In this document: piece by piece, positions 8,537 to 17,273 of the stretch
Layout: each line of letters begins with the position of its first letter
Numbering within the stretch: position 1 is the stretch's first letter
NCBI RefSeq assembly: GCF_003985155.1
Contig: NZ_ML133706.1
Coordinates: 1 to 49,973, forward strand
DNA from: Rhizobium vallis
Lineage (GTDB): Bacteria > Pseudomonadota > Alphaproteobacteria > Rhizobiales > Rhizobiaceae
DNA: 49,973 bases
Reading direction: 5' to 3'
The notes under the pieces: model-generated
What the model saw: the letters and a program-made list of their open reading frames with translations, nothing else
Told to the model about the DNA's origin: nothing
The model's database searches: none
Program-made: the position numbers and the translations under genes

Positions 8537-9598
8537 ATGATTGGCAAACACACACATCTTTGGCCCGGTGTCCCCCTTGCTTTGGGCTCTGCCGTTCTGT
8601 TCGGTGCGTCTGCGCCGCTATCCAAACTGCTTGTGGGATCGATTGATCCATGGTTGCTGGCGGGTATCCTGTACCTGGGTGCCGGACTTGGTCTCGCCGT
8701 CGTTCATTGGGGCCGTCGCCTGATTGGACTTGCCGATGTCGAGGCCGCGCTGCAAGCGGCAGACCTCCCTTGGCTCGCCTTTGTCGTGCTGTTCGGGGGG
8801 ATGCTCGGCCCTCTGTTCCTGATGCTGGGGCTTTCTCAGACGTCTGCATCTTCGGGATCGCTGCTCCTCAACCTGGAGGGACTTGCGACCATGGGCATTG
8901 CCTGGCTCGTGTTTCGGGAAAATGTCGACAGGCGACTACTCCTCGGCGCTGGTGCGATCCTCGCGGGCGCAGTGCTGTTGTCGTGGAACGGTGAAGCCCT
9001 GCGGCTTGATGAGGGCAGCCTGTTCATTGCGGCCGCGTGCCTTTCATGGGGCATAGACAACAACCTGACCCGCAAACTGTCGTCGGCGGACCCAGTTCAA
9101 ATCGCGATGATCAAGGGGCTCGTGGCAGGAAGCAGCAACCTTCTATTGGCATTCATCTTCGGTGCCTCGCTACCCCAGGCTGGTCTTGTTGGAGCGGGCG
9201 CATTGGTCGGCTTCTTGGGCGTCGGCGTTAGCCTGGTCATGTTCATGCTTGGGCTTCGTCATCTTGGGACAGCCCGCACGGGAGCCTACTTTTCCCTAGC
9301 GCCGTTCATCGGGGCGGTGCTTGCAGTCGTAATTTTCGGCGAGGCCCTGACATTTCAGATCATTACGGCAGGTGTTCTCATGGCGATTGGTCTTTGGCTT
9401 CATCTGGCCGAACGTCACGATCACGAGCATGAGCATGGGGCGCTGGAACACGAGCACTCGCATGTACATGACGAGCATCACCAACATTCCCATGACGGCC
9501 CATTCAGCGAACCGCACTCGCATTGGCATCGCCATGAGCCCCTAAGGCATAAACATCCTCACTACCCCGATCTGCACCATCGCCACTCCCATGAATAG
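8537..9598 (+). CDS. DMT/EamA transporter with a histidine-rich metal-binding-like tail
   Basis: A 353-residue inner-membrane protein of the drug/metabolite transporter superfamily. Two EamA repeats (about residues 10-140 and 150-290) supply about ten helices; LFGASAPLSKLL and a GTARTGAYFSLAPFIGAVLA motif mark the ends of the repeats. The last ~60 residues hold about 23 histidines, alternating with Asp, Glu and Ser (for example HDHEHEHGALEHEHSHVHDE), which looks like a cytosolic metal-binding or metal-sensing tail. Such tails occur in Ni/Co/Zn exporters, but the substrate is not shown by the sequence. No metal-responsive regulator is adjacent. The RBS is weak, so the start is moderately sure. 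Confidence 0.88.
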   Translation: MIGKHTHLWPGVPLALGSAVLFGASAPLSKLLVGSIDPWLLAGILYLGAGLGLAVVHWGRRLIGLADVEAALQAADLPWLAFVVLFGGMLGPLFLMLGLSQTSASSGSLLLNLEGLATMGIAWLVFRENVDRRLLLGAGAILAGAVLLSWNGEALRLDEGSLFIAAACLSWGIDNNLTRKLSSADPVQIAMIKGLVAGSSNLLLAFIFGASLPQAGLVGAGALVGFLGVGVSLVMFMLGLRHLGTARTGAYFSLAPFIGAVLAVVIFGEALTFQIITAGVLMAIGLWLHLAERHDHEHEHGALEHEHSHVHDEHHQHSHDGPFSEPHSHWHRHEPLRHKHPHYPDLHHRHSHE

Positions 9599-9740
9599 AT
9601 GACAAACCACGGCTGCTCTTGGGGCAAAACGGTGGAACGATTTTACCCTGACGCGTCCAATTAATGGGGATGACGAGCCTGGATAAGCGACGAACTTTCT
9701 CGTATCGCGTCGTCCACGGCTCTCGTCATCCCCGCTCACA

Positions 9741-10394
9741 TCAGCCTGCGTTAGCAGGTACTGGCGTGTTGAGGAGCTGCTGTTCCCAGAGATGTGCGAT
9801 GCCGCTGCCGGCGAAGTGCTGGATGAGAATCTCGGTCAGCTCCTCGACATGCTCGGTGCGCGCCCAATCGCGTTGCCATTCGCCAGCGAGCGCCATCACG
9901 GTCATCACGTTCGCGCCGGCCGCGATCATTCGCTGGATGGCAACTTCGTGAGACTCCTTCGAAATCCCGCCCGACGCGTCGGTGATCACGGTCACGTCCC
10001 AGCCTTCGCCGGCGGCCTGGATCGCAGGCATTGCGACGCAGACCTCGGTCCACAGGCCGGCGATGATCAGCTGCTTGCGGCCGGTCGCCTTGACGACATC
10101 AACCACATTCTCGTCCTGCCAGGTGTTCACCCAGGTGCGATCGATGACGTCCTGCTCCGGAAATACGTCGGTGATCTGCTTAAAGAGAAGTCCACCCCGC
10201 GCCGCGATCACGCTGGTGAGAATGGTCGGAACATTGAAGGCTTTTGCTAGCTTCGCCAGTGCGGTCGTGTTGTTGACCACAGCTTGCGGATCGTGGCTGT
10301 TCAGGTTCGCGAGCTGGTAGGGCTGGTGGTCGATCAGAACCAGTACGGAATCATCAGGGCGAAGAAGCGAGGCAAGGCCATTACGAAAGGTCAT
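9741..10394 (-). CDS. Isochorismatase-like cysteine hydrolase (YcaC type)
   Basis: A 217-residue member of the isochorismatase-like family, closest in pattern to YcaC. The catalytic Asp is D22 (VLIDHQPYQ) and the nucleophile C119 (GLWTEVCVAMPA); the RTWVNTWQDEN and ATGRKQLIIAGLWTE segments are characteristic of that subgroup. The physiological substrate of YcaC-like enzymes is not established. AGAGGAT precedes the ATG at 10394. It is divergent from the LysR gene at 10555, which probably controls it; 160 bp separate them. Confidence 0.92.
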   Translation of the reverse strand: MTFRNGLASLLRPDDSVLVLIDHQPYQLANLNSHDPQAVVNNTTALAKLAKAFNVPTILTSVIAARGGLLFKQITDVFPEQDVIDRTWVNTWQDENVVDVVKATGRKQLIIAGLWTEVCVAMPAIQAAGEGWDVTVITDASGGISKESHEVAIQRMIAAGANVMTVMALAGEWQRDWARTEHVEELTEILIQHFAGSGIAHLWEQQLLNTPVPANAG

Positions 10395-10554
10395 GAATAG
10401 ATCCTCTGCTGCCGTTTTGTGTGTGAGTTCGGTTTAGATTTATGTCTCGAAACTAACGCAGGCATGCGCTGACAGCGGCGCCGCCTGCGGGACGGACACT
10501 GTCATTCCCGTTTTCGATACGGTAGCCTGCTTTTGTGCCAAGCTGTGTCGCGGA

Positions 10555-11463
10555 ATGGGGAACACAAAATTGGAAATCGAGGATCTCAGGACATTCGTGG
10601 AAGTTGCCGATGCCGGAGGAGTTTCGCCGGCCGCGCGGCGGCTCGGCATCTCCAAGTCGATGGTCAGCCGGCGGCTCATCCGGCTGGAAGCGGAACTCGG
10701 CGTCCAGCTTCTTGCACGGACGACACGCGGCGCGGCTCTCACGGAAGCGGGGATCACGTTTCGGGACCATGCAGCCAGGGTCTGTGCCGAGATCGATGTG
10801 GCCAGGGAGACGATCCTGCCTTCCGGTGACCTGCGCGGCCGCCTGCGTGTTGCCGTGCCGCTGTCTTTCGGCCCCAGCCACTTCGCGCACGTGCTGGCGC
10901 AGATGGCGCAACGCCACCCGCAGCTGCACATCCACACCTCCTACAGCGATCGCTTCGTCGATCTCATCGCAGAGGGTTTCGATTGCGCGATCCGGGTTGG
11001 CTATCTGCAGGACTCCAACCTGGTCGCAAGACGCATCGGCCCACTCTACGGGAAGCTGGTTGCAAGCCCGGACTATATCAGAACGCACGGTTCCCCCGAG
11101 ACGCCGGAGGAGCTCGCCGGCCATGAGGCCCTCATGCAGGGAACGGAAGCCTGGCAATTCATGGACGGAGACGAGATCATTACGGTTCATCCGCGCGGAC
11201 GCTTCAAGGCCGACAACGCGCTCGCTCTTGCCGCCGCCGCATTGGCGGGGCTTGGCATAGCCTGGATCCCCGAGGGCGTAACCCATGAGCATGTCGCTTC
11301 CGGCGCGCTGGTGCCGGTCATGACACGCTATCCGCCACCTCCGGCCGGCATCTATCTTGTCCGCCCGGCGGGGCAGCATCCCGCAAGGAAGATACGCGTC
11401 CTCACAGACATGCTGATCGCGTGTTTCGAAGAGGCTCCGGCCCCTTTGGGCGTCGGCCGCTAA
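10555..11463 (+). CDS. LysR family transcriptional regulator
   Basis: A 302-residue LysR-type regulator with HTH at residues 8-65 (GGVSPAARRLGISKSMVSRR, LEAELGVQLLARTTRGAALT) and an effector-binding domain of the CrgA/DsdC-like branch (RVAVPLSFGPSHFAHVLAQM). It is divergent from the YcaC-like hydrolase gene, the likely target. The RBS is weak, so the ATG at 10555 is chosen by its position relative to the HTH. The gene is intact to a normal C-terminal length. Confidence 0.92.
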   Translation: MGNTKLEIEDLRTFVEVADAGGVSPAARRLGISKSMVSRRLIRLEAELGVQLLARTTRGAALTEAGITFRDHAARVCAEIDVARETILPSGDLRGRLRVAVPLSFGPSHFAHVLAQMAQRHPQLHIHTSYSDRFVDLIAEGFDCAIRVGYLQDSNLVARRIGPLYGKLVASPDYIRTHGSPETPEELAGHEALMQGTEAWQFMDGDEIITVHPRGRFKADNALALAAAALAGLGIAWIPEGVTHEHVASGALVPVMTRYPPPPAGIYLVRPAGQHPARKIRVLTDMLIACFEEAPAPLGVGR

Positions 11464-11560
11464 GGCACTGATGGCGCGAGGTCCGGGCTTGTCTCGCTTG
11501 ATGTCAGGGTGCGGGTGACCGCTTCTGGCGCAAAGCGGCCGAGGCTTTCGCCGAAACGGC

Positions 11561-12295
11561 TCAGACCGGTCGAACTTCGGCAAGCCGCCTGACGGCATAC
11601 TCGTCCTGCCAGCAGACGGCGGCTTCCCATGCGGCTGAGGCTTGCGCGGCGATGTCATGCGCGCCGTCGTCGAGATCGGCGGCGTTGCCGGGCAGTACCA
11701 GGTCAAGGTCGGGGACGTCGACATGTGACTCATCCCAGTCGATCAACGCGACCCGATCTGCGGTCATGCGGACATTGCCAGGGTTGTTCGGGTTGCCGTG
11801 GACAACGCATGTCCGACGCCCTATGAGCCGCGCCCATGCTGCCCGACATCGAACAACGCCCTCGGGCGGCATCGCGGAAAGGTTGATCCTCGTTCCGGTT
11901 TCGGCATGCAGGAGATCGGTCGACGATCGCCAACCCGGGCGCTGCGGCCAGCCCTGCGTCAACCGATGCAGCTTGCGGAGCGTGTCGGCCACGCGACGCC
12001 AGTCGGACTCCGTCTCGGGCGGTCCGCCCTCCATGTATTTCATCACCACCAGACCGTCCACGAACAGCCGGCCGTTAGCCGTCGGGATCGGCACCGGAAC
12101 GGTCATGCCTTCCCGGTCGAGGTGTTGGAGCAGCTCGGTTTCCCATGCGAGATCGGCATCGGGCCTGGAGCCGAGACGACCGACCGCGACCTGCCCGTGG
12201 ACGCGAACGCTCCACACGTCGTTGGCGACTCCACCAGCGAGTGGTTCGATGCGAACCGCATCGTCACCCCACTGCCCGAGTGCTTCCCATCCCAT
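11561..12295 (-). CDS. Aminoglycoside phosphotransferase (APH)-family kinase
   Basis: A 244-residue protein of the APH/choline-kinase fold. It shows an N-lobe start (IEPLAGGVANDVWSVRVHG), the Brenner-type loop CVVHGNPNNPGN, and the metal-binding ALIDWDESHVDVP. The base position normally occupied by Asp in HGD is Asn here, so either the family uses a variant loop or catalysis is altered. The start at 12295 has AAGGAT eight bases upstream; the ORF could be extended to 12667 only through a DUF3237 remnant on the other strand. The substrate is unknown; antibiotic resistance should not be assumed. Confidence 0.8.
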   Translation of the reverse strand: MGWEALGQWGDDAVRIEPLAGGVANDVWSVRVHGQVAVGRLGSRPDADLAWETELLQHLDREGMTVPVPIPTANGRLFVDGLVVMKYMEGGPPETESDWRRVADTLRKLHRLTQGWPQRPGWRSSTDLLHAETGTRINLSAMPPEGVVRCRAAWARLIGRRTCVVHGNPNNPGNVRMTADRVALIDWDESHVDVPDLDLVLPGNAADLDDGAHDIAAQASAAWEAAVCWQDEYAVRRLAEVRPV

Positions 12296-12315
12296 TGGCG
12301 ATATCCTTGGCGGCC

Positions 12316-12492
12316 ATGATTGAATTGACGGAAGAAATAGGGAAGGTTTGCGACGCCACAATGCCCTCGGGCGGCGCAAAGTGGTCGGTCCCCTCTGAAT
12401 ACCATCTGCGGACGACCCCTTATTTCGAGACGGCAGCGCAAGGCGGCCGGCGTCCGGGCGGCGTCGAATACGATGTCTTCGAAATCCTCTGA
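12316..12492 (+). pseudogene. Truncated DUF3237 gene copy
   Basis: The last ~100 bases are a diverged copy of the 3' end of the gene at 6887-7345: SEYHLRTTPYFETAA followed by GGRRPGGVEYDVFEIL. It lacks 13 codons between these segments and all of the N-terminal two thirds. The similarity runs from about 12391 through the stop codon to GAATTC just after it. An ORF of 58 codons remains open from 12316, but the first 25 residues are unrelated to the family. It lies antisense and upstream of the APH-like gene. The 310 bp beyond it (12496-12805) show no gene I can support. Confidence 0.75.
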
Positions 12493-12805
12493 ATTCAGCC
12501 GCCCCATCCCGGCGCCTGCCGGAATGGGGAAACGACAGCTCTTGGCCCGAAGCGGACGTTCGAAGTCCTCGGACCTTTCGGGGATAAGGCTGCTTTGCGC
12601 CCTCGACTCGGACGATGACCAGGCTTGAAGCGAACCCTGTAAGCAGACGCTGGTCGTTTGGACCCAATCAAGGATCCAATCCTCACCGACGCCACTGCGC
12701 GTGGCTGCCTAAACGACGACCGATGAGCGCTCCTGGCGGCGGAGATGAAGCGGATCGAGGAAGGAGGGCTTGCTACGAGCGACAGAAGCTCATCCGGACC
12801 GGCCT

Positions 12806-14287
12806 TTATAATAGCAGATCGGCGAATTGGTCCGAGAGGTCCTCCTCGGGCTCGTCCGGCTTAGTCGACAGGAATTCGTGCAACGCTTTTAATTTGGCCA
12901 AGAGTTCGTCGAACGTGATGATCAGCACATCGCGTTGGCTTCCGCGATAGATCTCGAACGACCTCTTCAAGTCGTACGTTTCCGGCAACCTGCCGATGAT
13001 CAGGATGCAGGGAACCGACCAGGCCTGAATGTGGGGCTGGTCGTCTTCTTCCTTCTTTGCCGCGATACCCTTGATCAGCCTGAGCTTCTGGTCAAGGAGT
13101 TGGTTCACTCCACCTGACAAGTCGGTGGATGGGCCATAAAGTGTCGGCGCGCGGTAAGGGTCTTTCGTCAACAACGGGGTTTCGGTCGTTTTGATCTCGA
13201 CGATAGCCAGATTGCCCAGCATACCCGCCTCCAGGAGGTAGTCCGCATACTTCTCGCCAGAACGCTTGAGGCCCATGCCTCCGACCGATGCCTGGTCAGT
13301 GTACATAATCACAGGCAGGCCGAAGAGCATCTTCAGCACGAAGGGGTTCTGGACGAAATAATCCTGCCAAAATCCCTCCTTTCGTCGGTGGAGAAGTTCC
13401 TTTGACATGTCCTCTATAAGGACTTGCAGCGAGACGAGCTCGATCTTCTCGCTCAACTCGAACAGCTGCACGGGGTCGTCCTTGGCAATCTGGTCGACCT
13501 GACGGATCACCGTTCGGACGGCTGCAGCAGTGTTGGAGTTGCTGGAGCGTGGGGTGCCTTTTTTGACAAGCGCGGACCGCACCGTGTCTTGCAGGTCTGC
13601 AGCGGATCGCACGAAATGATCGGGCTCGAAATCCGGCACGACGGATGGCAGGAGGCGGTTGCGGAGATAGCTCACCTTTTCCCCATTCGCGAACCTCACC
13701 GCTGCGTCATGAGCACGATTAATGTCCAGCCGCACGCCGTGGTAGATATGCTCCGGCAGCCGGATCTCCTCTCCGTCGATCGAGATCTCGTCGTCAGCGC
13801 AGATGGTAAGCCCGGCGGCGCCTCCCACTTCGTCGAACGTACTTATGATGTAGCGTATCCGGGGGTCGACACCGAAACCTTCGAACGGACCGCGGTGGAA
13901 ACCGGTGGGCAGGTCGAAGAATATTCCGAAGCCGGCCTGAATATCCATCGGCAGCTGGTCCTCGAAAGATATACGTTTAATAGACCCGTATTTCGTCTTG
14001 GTGAAATTGCTCTGATTGGACCGGAGCCATAGCGGGTAGGTGGTAAGCAACCGCGTCGGGAAATCGTATTCGGCAATCAGAAGAGGCCAGTGATTGTCGG
14101 CGAAGTTGACGCCTGAGGCCTTGCCCCGCTTGAACGCTTTTTCGCTTAGGTAATAGCTCAGGTATTGGGTTCCCTCGTCTGGAGTGAGCTCGATCACCAA
14201 GGACGATCCGTCCTCAGGATGAACACCGGCATCCACTATCGTTCCGCCATATGCGGGCTTGTCTTGTAGTTCCCAAATCTCTGGCAC
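12806..14287 (-). CDS. sduA: Shedu-type anti-phage defence nuclease (DUF4263)
   Basis: A 493-residue protein with a C-terminal Shedu/DUF4263 nuclease domain (about 295-470). The PD-(D/E)XK-like residues are visible: E304 in KEGFWQDYFVQNP, D349 in KYADYLLEAG, E364-I-K366 in AIVEIKTTETPL, and Q396 in GGVNQLLDQK. The N-terminal ~290 residues match no domain I recognise and are the probable sensor, since Shedu N-termini vary widely. Shedu is an established single-gene phage defence; action on this host's phages is inferred. GTG start at 14287 with GAGGTGAG six bases upstream. The 190 bp upstream are non-coding and must hold its promoter. No integrase is nearby. Confidence 0.87.
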   Translation of the reverse strand: MPEIWELQDKPAYGGTIVDAGVHPEDGSSLVIELTPDEGTQYLSYYLSEKAFKRGKASGVNFADNHWPLLIAEYDFPTRLLTTYPLWLRSNQSNFTKTKYGSIKRISFEDQLPMDIQAGFGIFFDLPTGFHRGPFEGFGVDPRIRYIISTFDEVGGAAGLTICADDEISIDGEEIRLPEHIYHGVRLDINRAHDAAVRFANGEKVSYLRNRLLPSVVPDFEPDHFVRSAADLQDTVRSALVKKGTPRSSNSNTAAAVRTVIRQVDQIAKDDPVQLFELSEKIELVSLQVLIEDMSKELLHRRKEGFWQDYFVQNPFVLKMLFGLPVIMYTDQASVGGMGLKRSGEKYADYLLEAGMLGNLAIVEIKTTETPLLTKDPYRAPTLYGPSTDLSGGVNQLLDQKLRLIKGIAAKKEEDDQPHIQAWSVPCILIIGRLPETYDLKRSFEIYRGSQRDVLIITFDELLAKLKALHEFLSTKPDEPEEDLSDQFADLLL

Positions 14288-14477
14288 GCGCTCACCTCTA
14301 CCCTCAGTCTTGGAAGCAACATGCCCGACCGCAACAAAGATTTCAAAGTAATCACTTCATGGGCACTCGAACGCCAGTTTATCGCGCCGTGTTCTGAAAT
14401 CGGAAGGACCGCTGACGGCCCCAAAACGGTCATTTCTTCACGCCGAACCCTACGACTGCTCCTGGGGCGAAGCGGCC

Positions 14478-15470
14478 TCAGAGCCGCAGCGCCAACTTGC
14501 CGACGGTGGAGCGGCCCTCCAACGCCGCAAGCGCCTTTGGCCCGTCGGCAAGTTCGTAGACGGTTGGCTGGACGGGGGACAACACGCCTGCACCGATAAG
14601 CGCGAAGAGTTCGCCCATGACGGCACCGAACATCTGCGGCGCGGCCTGGATCAGCACCCCCATGTTGAAGCCGATAATGTGGACCTGATTTTCATAGACG
14701 AGGTCCCAATTGGTGAGCGATGCTTCGCCGGCGGGCAAGCCTGTCACGACGACGCGGCCGGTGACGCGTCGCGCGGACGCGAGGCTGGCCTCGAAGGTCT
14801 CGCCCCCGACCGACTCGATGACCAGATCAGCGCCGGCATTGCCGGTGAGACCAAGCACTTCGGCGGCAATATCGGCGGTGCGGGAGTCGAGGATGTGATC
14901 GGCACCCAAGGACTGCACGATCTCGTGCTTTTCCGATGAGGCCGTCGCAATCACCATTGCGCCATAGTGCTTGGCGATCTTGACTGCGGCTTGGCCGGTA
15001 GCGCCTGCCGCCGCATGGATCAGCACCGTCTCACCCTTCTCGATCTGCCCCAGCAGCTTTATCGCCGCCACTGCCGTCGGCAGGTTCACAACCAGGCCAA
15101 GCGCCTGCTCGTCCGACCATCCCTCGGGCACCGGTATTGCGGCCATCGCCGGAAGCACCATGTATTCGGCAAAAGCGCCATATCCGACCCCGATGACATG
15201 AGCGCCAGGCGCCACCACTGTGACCCCCTCGCCCAGAGCCACGACTTCACCCACCCCCTCGAAGCCGGCAATATAGGGCGGCTGCGGGCCTCCGCGAAAC
15301 TTGCCGTAGGCCTGGGAGATGTCGGCCATGTTGACGCCGCCAGCGGCGACGCGGATGAGGATTTCGCCCCGACCGGGAACCGGCACCGGCGCATCGGTGA
15401 TCATCCGCAGATCCCGAGGGCCATTTAAGGACGTCTGCTCTAACGCACGCATGAAGGTGGGGACGCTCAT
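14478..15470 (-). CDS. Zinc-free quinone oxidoreductase-type MDR dehydrogenase
   Basis: A 330-residue medium-chain dehydrogenase/reductase of the NADPH:quinone oxidoreductase type. It has an N-terminal GroES-like domain (about 1-125; GRGEILIRVAAGGVNMADI, GFEGVGEVVALGEGV) and a Rossmann domain with the nucleotide motif HAAAGATGQAAVKIAKHYGA. No structural-zinc cysteine cluster is visible, as expected for this subgroup. It probably reduces quinones or enones with NADPH in the cytosol. It is divergent from the TetR gene at 15594 with two operator-like palindromes between, so it is probably induced by a toxic electrophile or quinone. Confidence 0.92.
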   Translation of the reverse strand: MSVPTFMRALEQTSLNGPRDLRMITDAPVPVPGRGEILIRVAAGGVNMADISQAYGKFRGGPQPPYIAGFEGVGEVVALGEGVTVVAPGAHVIGVGYGAFAEYMVLPAMAAIPVPEGWSDEQALGLVVNLPTAVAAIKLLGQIEKGETVLIHAAAGATGQAAVKIAKHYGAMVIATASSEKHEIVQSLGADHILDSRTADIAAEVLGLTGNAGADLVIESVGGETFEASLASARRVTGRVVVTGLPAGEASLTNWDLVYENQVHIIGFNMGVLIQAAPQMFGAVMGELFALIGAGVLSPVQPTVYELADGPKALAALEGRSTVGKLALRL

Positions 15471-15502
15471 GGGACTGGTCCTTGCTCAAGGCGATAGCGA
15501 GA

Positions 15503-15579
15503 ATTGTTTGTCGATTGACAAACAATAAAGTGCATGGCGCTCCGGCATCCGTCAAGCTATAGTTTGTCGATCGACAAAC
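15503..15579. promoter_or_regulatory. Two operator-like palindromes between quinone reductase and TetR genes
   Basis: Site A (15503-15526) has 10-bp arms, ATTGTTTGTC and GACAAACAAT, around GATT. Site B (15562-15579) is a perfect 18-bp palindrome, GTTTGTCGATCGACAAAC. Both share the core TTTGTCGAT(T/C)GACAAA. Site A sits 33 bp upstream of the oxidoreductase start and site B 15 bp upstream of the TetR start. This is the arrangement of a self-repressing TetR protein controlling its divergent neighbour. Confidence 0.8.
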
Positions 15580-15593
15580 AAATCGGAGACGAG

Positions 15594-16226
15594 ATGGCGG
15601 CGCGTGGCAGGCCACTGACATTTGACCGGGACGTCGCTTTGCGCAGCGCCATGGATCTGTTTTGGGAGCGCGGCTACGAGGGAAGCTCGATGAAGGACCT
15701 GAGCGAGGCCATGGGAATTGCTTCGGCCAGCATCTATGCATCCTTCGGAAGCAAGGAAGCCTTGTTCCGCGAAGCCGTCGCCCTCAATGCCGCGACCCAG
15801 GGGCAGCCCCCGCGGGTGGCACTTGCCGAGCAGCCCACGGCCTGCGAGGCGATACACGCCATGTTGCGCGCCGTGGCCGATACGATCACCATTCCCGGCT
15901 CGCCACGCGGATGCATGCTGGTCCTTGCAGCGCCGACCGGCACGATAGAGAACCACCCGGTACGAGAATTTCTGGCAGACGTTCGCAGGGCGCAGTTCGA
16001 GGAGATCAGGGAGCGGTTGGTCAGAGGGGTTCGTGATGGCGACCTCGCCGCCTCGACGGACAGCCTGACGGCCATCGCCCGCTACTACACCACAGTGATG
16101 CACGGCCTATCGGTGCAGGCTCGCGACGGCGCGAGCCGTGCCGAACTCGAGACCGTCATCACGCTCGCCATGGCCGCCTGGAAGGTGCTGGCACCGGATG
16201 TTCCCGAGCGTCAGCAACCGATTTAG
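15594..16226 (+). CDS. TetR/AcrR family transcriptional regulator
   Basis: A 210-residue regulator beginning MAARGRPLTFDRDVALRSAM, with the HTH at residues 25-45 (MKDLSEAMGIASASIYASFG). The C-terminal domain resembles the AcrR/YcdC-type ligand pocket with an RGCMLVLAAP segment. The start at 15594 follows GGAGA and fits the family; the earlier in-frame ATG at 15534 would place the operator inside the gene. It probably represses itself and the divergent quinone reductase through the palindromes at 15503-15579. The stop overlaps that of the convergent LysR gene by 4 bp. Confidence 0.93.
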   Translation: MAARGRPLTFDRDVALRSAMDLFWERGYEGSSMKDLSEAMGIASASIYASFGSKEALFREAVALNAATQGQPPRVALAEQPTACEAIHAMLRAVADTITIPGSPRGCMLVLAAPTGTIENHPVREFLADVRRAQFEEIRERLVRGVRDGDLAASTDSLTAIARYYTTVMHGLSVQARDGASRAELETVITLAMAAWKVLAPDVPERQQPI

Positions 16227-17161
16227 GCCGCCGCCTCGGCGCCGTTACTCCTGCGCGGGCCGCCGCGGATGGCGTCGATCACGGCGCGAAGCGGCGGCGC
16301 CATCTGCCGTTGGGCGGGATAGCAGAGGTAGTAGCCGGGAAACGGAGCGGACCAGGTCTCGAGCAGCGCGACAAGGCGGCCCTCGGCGATGTGGGGCGCG
16401 ATCAACTGCTGGCTGGCGAATGCAACACCCACTCCGTCGACCGCCGCCTGCACTCCGAAGTCCTTCATGTTGGAGATCAGCGGGCCGTCGATCGCAACCT
16501 CGAACCACTTGCCGTTTTCCATGAACTCCCATTTGTATGGCGTCTTCTGCCCCGGCCATCGCCAGGCGATGCAGCGATGGGCGAGAAGGTCGCGCGGGTG
16601 GGCCGGCGTCCCGTGCCGGGCGAGATAATCGGGTGAAGCGACCGCGGTCTGGCGCAGGTCCGGGCCGAGTTTCACCGCGATGAGGTCCTTGTCGATCACC
16701 TCCCCTAGGCGGATGGCAACGTCATAGCCTTCGGCCACGATGTTGACGACGGCGTCGTCGAGCGTGACGTCGAGCACGACCTGCGGATAGGCGTCGCTGA
16801 AGTCACGGAGGATCGGCGTCAGGTGGAGGTCCGCAGCCGCCCGGAAGCAGTGCACCCGCACGATCCCGGCGGGATGGGCGCGGCGCTCGCGGGTCTCGCC
16901 CAGCGCCTCCGCCAGCTCCTCGACGGCGGGCTGCACCCGCTCGAACAGCTTGGCCCCCGCCTCGGTCAGGGAGACGCTGCGGGTGGTGCGGTTGAACAAG
17001 CTGACCCCGAGTTGCTCCTCGAGCCCTCGCACCATCTGGCTGAGCGCCGAGGATGACACGCCAAGATTCTCGGCCGCCCGGCTGAAGTTCAGCGAACCGG
17101 CAACGGCCACGAAGGCGCGGAGCTGGTTGAAGTCTCCGGCGGACGGAAGGGAAGGTTTCAT
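16223..17161 (-). CDS. LysR family transcriptional regulator
   Basis: A 312-residue LysR-type regulator: HTH at residues 10-68 (SLNFSRAAENLGVSSSALSQ, LEEQLGVSLFNRTTRSVSLT) and an effector domain of the CrgA branch ending in a proline- and alanine-rich tail. The start at 17161 has AGGA six bases upstream; a longer in-frame form from 17308 would overlap the divergent gene. It faces away from the SnoaL-like gene at 17274, and a 24-bp palindrome lies between them, so that gene is the likely target. Confidence 0.92.
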   Translation of the reverse strand: MKPSLPSAGDFNQLRAFVAVAGSLNFSRAAENLGVSSSALSQMVRGLEEQLGVSLFNRTTRSVSLTEAGAKLFERVQPAVEELAEALGETRERRAHPAGIVRVHCFRAAADLHLTPILRDFSDAYPQVVLDVTLDDAVVNIVAEGYDVAIRLGEVIDKDLIAVKLGPDLRQTAVASPDYLARHGTPAHPRDLLAHRCIAWRWPGQKTPYKWEFMENGKWFEVAIDGPLISNMKDFGVQAAVDGVGVAFASQQLIAPHIAEGRLVALLETWSAPFPGYYLCYPAQRQMAPPLRAVIDAIRGGPRRSNGAEAAA

Positions 17162-17196
17162 GATCGTCCTCAATTGCTTAGCTGAGCTTACAAGGC

Positions 17197-17220
17197 TGAT
17201 TAGTGCGCGCGGGCTAATCA
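17197..17220. promoter_or_regulatory. LysR-type operator palindrome
   Basis: TGATTAG-N10-CTAATCA is a perfect inverted repeat with 7-bp arms, containing the T-N11-A arrangement usual for LysR sites (ATTAG half-sites). It lies 36 bp upstream of the LysR start and 54 bp upstream of the SnoaL-like gene. Confidence 0.7.
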
Positions 17221-17273
17221 ATGCCGCCCCCATCCTTATACTCAGCCGGACACTGGAGTTGAAGGGAACCACC

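Noticed and set aside
12496..12805. Gene in the gap before the Shedu gene
   Set aside because: Only short ORFs without RBS or family; the region follows the DUF3237 remnant and may be degenerate.
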